A stretch of DNA of 64,000 bases from Halorubrum salinarum (GTDB taxonomy: Archaea; Halobacteriota; Halobacteria; Halobacteriales; Haloferacaceae). The DNA is taken from positions 1,674,001-1,738,000 of the forward strand of contig NZ_CP053941.1 of NCBI RefSeq assembly GCF_013267195.1, written 5' to 3'. The translations under genes and the position numbers were made by a program. A model generated the notes under the pieces. It worked only from the letters and a program-made list of their open reading frames with translations, searched no databases and was not told the origin of the DNA. Of the stretch, positions 60,126-64,000 are shown piece after piece. How positions within the stretch are numbered: position 1 is the first letter of the stretch; every line of letters begins with the position of its first letter.

Positions 60126-62828
60126 CTATCCGGTGTTCTTCATCCCGGCGGCGATGCCGTTGACCGTGAGCCGCAGGGTGCGCTCCTCCTCGTCGGTGCG
60201 GTGGGTGCGCCCGAGCAGGTTCGCTTGGAGGAGGTTCAGCGGGTCGACGTAGGGGTTCCGGCGGTCGAGGCTCTCTTCGAGCCACTCGCGGCGGAGGAGC
60301 TGGTCGCGGCCGCTGATCGCCAAGACCAGTTCGCGCCCGCGCTCGTACTCGGCGACCAGGTCGGGGAAGAAGCGCTCGCGGAGTTCGTCGTCGGCCAGGT
60401 CGGCGTACTCGGCCGCGATCTCCGGCTCGGTGCGCGCGAGCGCCAGCGAGGCGTTGTCGAGCGTCGTCCGGAAGAACGGCCACTCGTCGAACATCTCGCG
60501 GAGCGTCTCCATCCCCTCCTCCTCGCCGACCTCGTCGAGGTAGGCGTCGATGCCGGAGGCGATCGCGTACCAGCCGGGGAGGATGAGCCGGGTCTGGGTC
60601 CACGAGAACACCCACGGGATGGCGCGCAGGTCCTCGACGCTGCGCTCGCCCGACCGCGAGGCGGGCCGGGAGCCCAGGTTGAGGTCCTCGACGACGCTGA
60701 TCGGCGTCGCCTGCTCGAAGTAGGAGACGAACCCGTCCGTGTTCAGCAGGTCGCGGTACGTCTCCCGCGCCGCGGGCGCCATGATCTCCATCGCCTCGAC
60801 CCAGCGGTCGGGCACGTCTTCGACCGGCTCCTCGTTCGCCTCCTTCCGGGCGCGGATCTGCGCGTCGAGCATCTGCTCTAGCTCGCGCTCGGCGATCCGC
60901 GGGTTGGCGTACTTCTCGGCGATGGCCTCGCCCTGCTCGGTGAACTTCACCTGCCCGGTGACGGTCTCGTTCGGGAGCGCGAGCAGCGCCTCGTTCATCG
61001 GGCCGCCGCCGCGCGAGATGGAGCCGCCGCGGCCGTGGAACAGCCGGAGCGTCACGTCCTCCTCGCGGCAGAACCGCGCGATCCGGCGCTGGTTCTCGTA
61101 GAGGTCCCAGTTCGCCGCGAGGAACCCGTTCTCCTTGTTGGAGTCGGAGTAGCCTAACATTACTTCTTGGACCTCGCCGCGCGCGTCGAGCGCGGTCGCG
61201 TACGCCTCGTTCTCGAAGAGGGTGCCGAGGATGCGCTCGGCGCCGTTGAGCGCGGACTCGGTCTCCAGGAGCGGGACCACGTCGACCGCGCAGTGGTCGG
61301 GCAGGGAGACGACGCCGACCTGGTCGGCCAAGAAGAGCACCTCCAGCACGTGGCTCGGCTCCTCGGTCATCGAGATGCAGTAGGTGTCGATCGCCTGCTG
61401 GCCGTACTCCTCCTGCCACTCCGCGAACGACGCGAACCGCCGCAGGACGCGCTCCGTCGTCTCGGAGACGTCGCCGGGCTCGTCGACGTCGACGACCGGC
61501 TCGTTCTGGAGGATCGCCTCGGTGAGGAAGTCGACGCGCTCGTCCTCGCTCATCCCCTCGTAGTCGACGCCCTCCACGGCGACCGCCTCGGCGACGGCCT
61601 CGGTGTGGTTCTCGCGGTGGTCGCGGAGGTCGAGCGACGCCAGCGTGAGCCCGAACGTGTCCACCTGGCGGCGGAACGGCTCGACGAACGACTCCAGGAC
61701 CGACTCCTGGCCGTCCTCGCGCAGCGACTCGGCGATGACGTCGAGGTCGTCGAGGAACGCGTCGCCGTCGGGGTACTCGCCCGGGCGCACGTCGTTGACG
61801 CGGTCGAGCCGCTCGCGCATCAGCCGGAGCTTCTGCCGGTACGGCTCGTCGGGGTAGCGCTCGCGCGCCTCCTCGACGACGGTCGGGAACCGCTCGGCGT
61901 CGGCGGCGAGCGACCGCGCCAGCGCGTCGCCCGCGGCGTAGCGCTCGCCGTCCTGGCTCAACACGGCCGAGAGCCGCTTACAGCGGTCGCGGTACTTCTC
62001 GACGGCGACCTCGCGCTGGCGTTCGAGCGTCTCGTCGGTCACCTCCGGCGTGACGAACGGGTTGCCGTCGCGGTCGGAGCCGGCCCACGAGCGGAACTCG
62101 AAGAGCTTCGGGCAGTCGACGTCGTCGTACTCCTTCGAGATGGTCTCCTCGAACTCCTCGTAGGCGTCGCCGACCACGTCGAAGAGGGTGTTCTCCAGGT
62201 ACCACTGGACGTTTCGCGCCTCGTCTTCGGGCTCGGGCGCCCGCTGGCGGACCTGTCGCGTGCCCCACAGACTGGTCACCTCCGCGGTGACGTCGCGCCA
62301 GACGGCGCGCCGCTCGCGGTCGGTGAGGTTGCGCTCGTCGAGCTCGCCGAGGTGGTTCGCGATCGAGCGGAGCTTGGACTTCACCGTCGAGCGGCGGGCC
62401 TCTGTCGGGTGGGCGGTGAACGTCGGCTCGATGAGCACGTCGGCGAGCAGCTCCTCCAGCTCGTCGGCGTCGACGCCGGCCTCGGCGAACTCGGCGATCG
62501 TCGCGTCGAATGAGTCGTGGAGGGCGCTCCCGTCGTCGGCGTTCCGGACCGCGCGGACCCGCTCGCGCTCCTCGGCGAGGTTGATGAGCTCGAAGTAGGT
62601 CGTGAACGCGCGGGCGACCACCTCCTCGCGCGTCGTCGAGAGGTCGTCGACCGCCTCGTGGAGGGCCGCCCGGTCCTCGGCGTCGCCGCGCCGGTAGTCG
62701 ATCGCCGCGTTCCGAAGCGTCTCGACCGTCTCGTACGCCTCCGTCGACGCCTGTGCGGCCAGGACGTCTCCCACCAGCGCCCCGAGTTCCCGAACGTCCG
62801 TCCGCACGTCCCGATTGTGCAACTTCAT
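60126..62828 (-). CDS. ppc: Phosphoenolpyruvate carboxylase, bacterial type
   Basis: This 900-residue enzyme adds bicarbonate to PEP to give oxaloacetate, refilling the citric acid cycle. It has the catalytic FTAHPTEARRSTVKSKL histidine, SWAGSDRDGNPFVTPEV, VMLGYSDSNKENGFLAANWDLYENQ, FHGRGGSISRGGGPMNEALLALP and a C-terminus ending RLTVNGIAAGMKNTG, which matches the bacterial Ppc tail. This is the long bacterial-type enzyme and not the shorter archaeal PpcA, as is usual in haloarchaea and probably gained by transfer long ago. A leftward GCTTTTAACC box at 62853-62862 precedes the ATG. Confidence 0.95.
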   Translation of the reverse strand: MKLHNRDVRTDVRELGALVGDVLAAQASTEAYETVETLRNAAIDYRRGDAEDRAALHEAVDDLSTTREEVVARAFTTYFELINLAEERERVRAVRNADDGSALHDSFDATIAEFAEAGVDADELEELLADVLIEPTFTAHPTEARRSTVKSKLRSIANHLGELDERNLTDRERRAVWRDVTAEVTSLWGTRQVRQRAPEPEDEARNVQWYLENTLFDVVGDAYEEFEETISKEYDDVDCPKLFEFRSWAGSDRDGNPFVTPEVTDETLERQREVAVEKYRDRCKRLSAVLSQDGERYAAGDALARSLAADAERFPTVVEEARERYPDEPYRQKLRLMRERLDRVNDVRPGEYPDGDAFLDDLDVIAESLREDGQESVLESFVEPFRRQVDTFGLTLASLDLRDHRENHTEAVAEAVAVEGVDYEGMSEDERVDFLTEAILQNEPVVDVDEPGDVSETTERVLRRFASFAEWQEEYGQQAIDTYCISMTEEPSHVLEVLFLADQVGVVSLPDHCAVDVVPLLETESALNGAERILGTLFENEAYATALDARGEVQEVMLGYSDSNKENGFLAANWDLYENQRRIARFCREEDVTLRLFHGRGGSISRGGGPMNEALLALPNETVTGQVKFTEQGEAIAEKYANPRIAERELEQMLDAQIRARKEANEEPVEDVPDRWVEAMEIMAPAARETYRDLLNTDGFVSYFEQATPISVVEDLNLGSRPASRSGERSVEDLRAIPWVFSWTQTRLILPGWYAIASGIDAYLDEVGEEEGMETLREMFDEWPFFRTTLDNASLALARTEPEIAAEYADLADDELRERFFPDLVAEYERGRELVLAISGRDQLLRREWLEESLDRRNPYVDPLNLLQANLLGRTHRTDEEERTLRLTVNGIAAGMKNTG

Positions 62829-63052
62829 ACCACAGACACTGCGGTCGCGGTCGGTTAAAAGCGCGGTCTGGACGAACGTTTGCCTCGGTTCCGAGTTAAT
62901 TCGATCACGAACGTTCCTGTTCGACGGCGGCCGCGGGGGCGCGTTCGGCGGTGACCGCGCTCGGAACGCCGGCGACGACCGACGACGGCGCCGATTCTCG
63001 GGCCGGTGGAGGGTTCGTCACCCTTTTTACCGATCCAACCTCAGGTGCGAGT

Positions 63053-63892
63053 ATGAGTGCGTCCGACAAGTATCCGTCCGAGTCCGGGCGGCGACGCTTC
63101 GTGAAGGGCGTCGTCGGCGGCGCGGCCCTCGCGGGGGTCGGTGCGATGGGGTCGGCGACCGTGAACACCCTGACGACCGCCGGCGGGGTCGGCGGCGGGT
63201 CGACGGTCGCGAGGACCATCGCGCACACCGGTGGGCCGGCGCCCCGGGGGCTCCCGCAGATCCCCGTTCGGGTCACCGACGAGGGGTACATCGAGGGCAT
63301 CTGGCCCGAGACGACCACCGTCACCCAGGAGGGCCAAGAGATCGAGGTCGCCCAAGAGGAGCTCGGCGGCGTGACCTACTCCGGCGCGTGGTTCCAGTAC
63401 TGCGGCGTCGAGTCGCAGGAGAACGTCCAGCCGAACTTCGAGTCGGACAACCTGTTCCGCGCGGCGAGCGGCCCGCCGTACGACTGGCAGTCGAACACCT
63501 ACTCCGGCGGCGACCGGATCCACGTCGACGACTTCTCCGACTACGAGGAGTGGGGCAACGGGATCGGCAGCGAGGGCGTCGGCAAGCCCGCGTCGGTCAC
63601 GTGGCGCTCCGAGGACGCCGACACGAACCTCAACGCGATCGTCATCCGATCGCCGGAGATCGAGGAGGCGGCCCAGAACGACGAGTGGCTCCAGGCCTCC
63701 ACCGACCAGGGGTTCATGGCGTACCTCAACGTCTGTACCCACTTCTGCTGTATCCCGGGGTACAAGGTGCTGGCGGAGTCCGCCCGCTACGACGCTGCCG
63801 ACGGGACCTACTGCGTCTGCCACCAGTCGACGTACGACCCGTTCACCATCGAGGAGGCGCTGTTCATCGCCCGGCCTCGCCCCGAGGAGTAA
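63053..63892 (+). CDS. Rieske iron-sulfur protein, Tat-exported
   Basis: This 279-residue protein has a twin-arginine signal, SGRRRFVKGVVGGAALAGVGAMGS, at its N-terminus and a Rieske domain near its end: CTHFCCIPG supplies a Cys and a His, and CVCHQS the second pair, for the 2Fe-2S cluster. The stretch between is longer than in bacterial Rieske proteins. It is probably the Rieske subunit of a cytochrome bc-type quinol oxidoreductase. ATG 63053 was chosen because a CTTTTTACC box at 63022-63030 lies about 25 bases upstream and the signal peptide then starts at the usual place. Confidence 0.9.
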   Translation: MSASDKYPSESGRRRFVKGVVGGAALAGVGAMGSATVNTLTTAGGVGGGSTVARTIAHTGGPAPRGLPQIPVRVTDEGYIEGIWPETTTVTQEGQEIEVAQEELGGVTYSGAWFQYCGVESQENVQPNFESDNLFRAASGPPYDWQSNTYSGGDRIHVDDFSDYEEWGNGIGSEGVGKPASVTWRSEDADTNLNAIVIRSPEIEEAAQNDEWLQASTDQGFMAYLNVCTHFCCIPGYKVLAESARYDAADGTYCVCHQSTYDPFTIEEALFIARPRPEE

Positions 63893-63984
63893 CTCCGCCT
63901 CCGCGTTCCGGCCTTCCGTCCGTCTCCCGCTCCGCGACCGAGAGTCCCGCCGCGCTTTTCACGTCGCTCGCCCGAGAGGACGAC

Positions 63985-64000
63985 ATGAGCGACGACCCCG
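63985..64000 (+). CDS. Start of next gene (cut by right edge)
   Basis: Only the first five codons (MSDDP) and one more base are visible. A GCTTTTCACG box at 63954-63963 lies about 25 bases before the ATG and supports a real start. From its place after a Rieske gene, a cytochrome b subunit would be a natural guess, but this is inference from context only. Confidence 0.4.

Overview
The window is high-GC DNA from the chromosome of an extremely halophilic archaeon. Almost every protein is strongly acidic, most genes have a TATA-like box about 25-30 bases before an ATG or GTG (leaderless style), and many families are haloarchaeal (DUF5808, DUF5809/DUF5810, DUF7127-like, UPF0179). A Halorubrum-like genus is my guess from composition and gene content; the sequence does not prove it. 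I found no rRNA, tRNA, CRISPR array, integrase or transposase, so this looks like core chromosome.

Layout. 1-9.8 kb: a RimK-type ATP-grasp ligase (cut by the left edge), aIF1A, small membrane proteins, an FeS-type photolyase/cryptochrome, an aldo/keto reductase, a zinc-ribbon microprotein and the B12-dependent ribonucleotide reductase. 9.8-18.8 kb: Cdc48-type AAA ATPase with a small Hsp20-like partner, hydrolase, DUF2391 membrane protein, Hsp20, UbiB-family kinase, FkbM methyltransferase and a site-2 protease. 19-26.6 kb: MobB-MoaE fusion, UMP kinase, class I LysRS, a histidine kinase, zinc microproteins, Kae1-Bud32 and S24e. 26.7-33.9 kb: dephospho-CoA kinase, Spt4, Rpo7, PIN protein, aIF2-gamma, aEF1-beta with its zinc-finger partner, a TctA-like transporter and S17e. 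33.9-37.5 kb: a tightly overlapping operon cofD, Dus-like, CitG-like, DUF447. 37.6-46.7 kb: APC permease with a TrkA-type regulator, asparaginase, glycosyltransferase, isocitrate dehydrogenase, Lrp regulator divergent from carA, and SurE. 47-53.7 kb: GluRS, ferredoxin, TmcA, UPF0179 and nucleoside phosphorylase. 53.7-64 kb: two large pilin-like surface proteins, HMG-CoA synthase, S19e, MOSC protein, PEP carboxylase, and a Rieske protein followed by the first codons of the next gene.

The strongest common theme is information processing: aIF1A, aIF2-gamma, aEF1-beta, three ribosomal proteins, LysRS, GluRS, TmcA, KEOPS, Spt4 and Rpo7. Around it sit cofactor, nucleotide and central-carbon enzymes.

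The least explained signal is a dispersed intergenic element present three times (about 768-947 on the minus strand, 43418-43702 and 49359-49649, plus a partial tandem start at 49302-49329). Copies share a 5' box containing CCAAAGCCCC, a long stem and a 3' box CGCGCCACCGCG. Between the two full copies the stem differs at several positions with compensating changes on the other arm, so base pairing itself seems to be selected. Two copies have a TATA-like box placed to start transcription at the 5' box. Several genes here also have inverted repeats on or around their TATA boxes, which look like operators.
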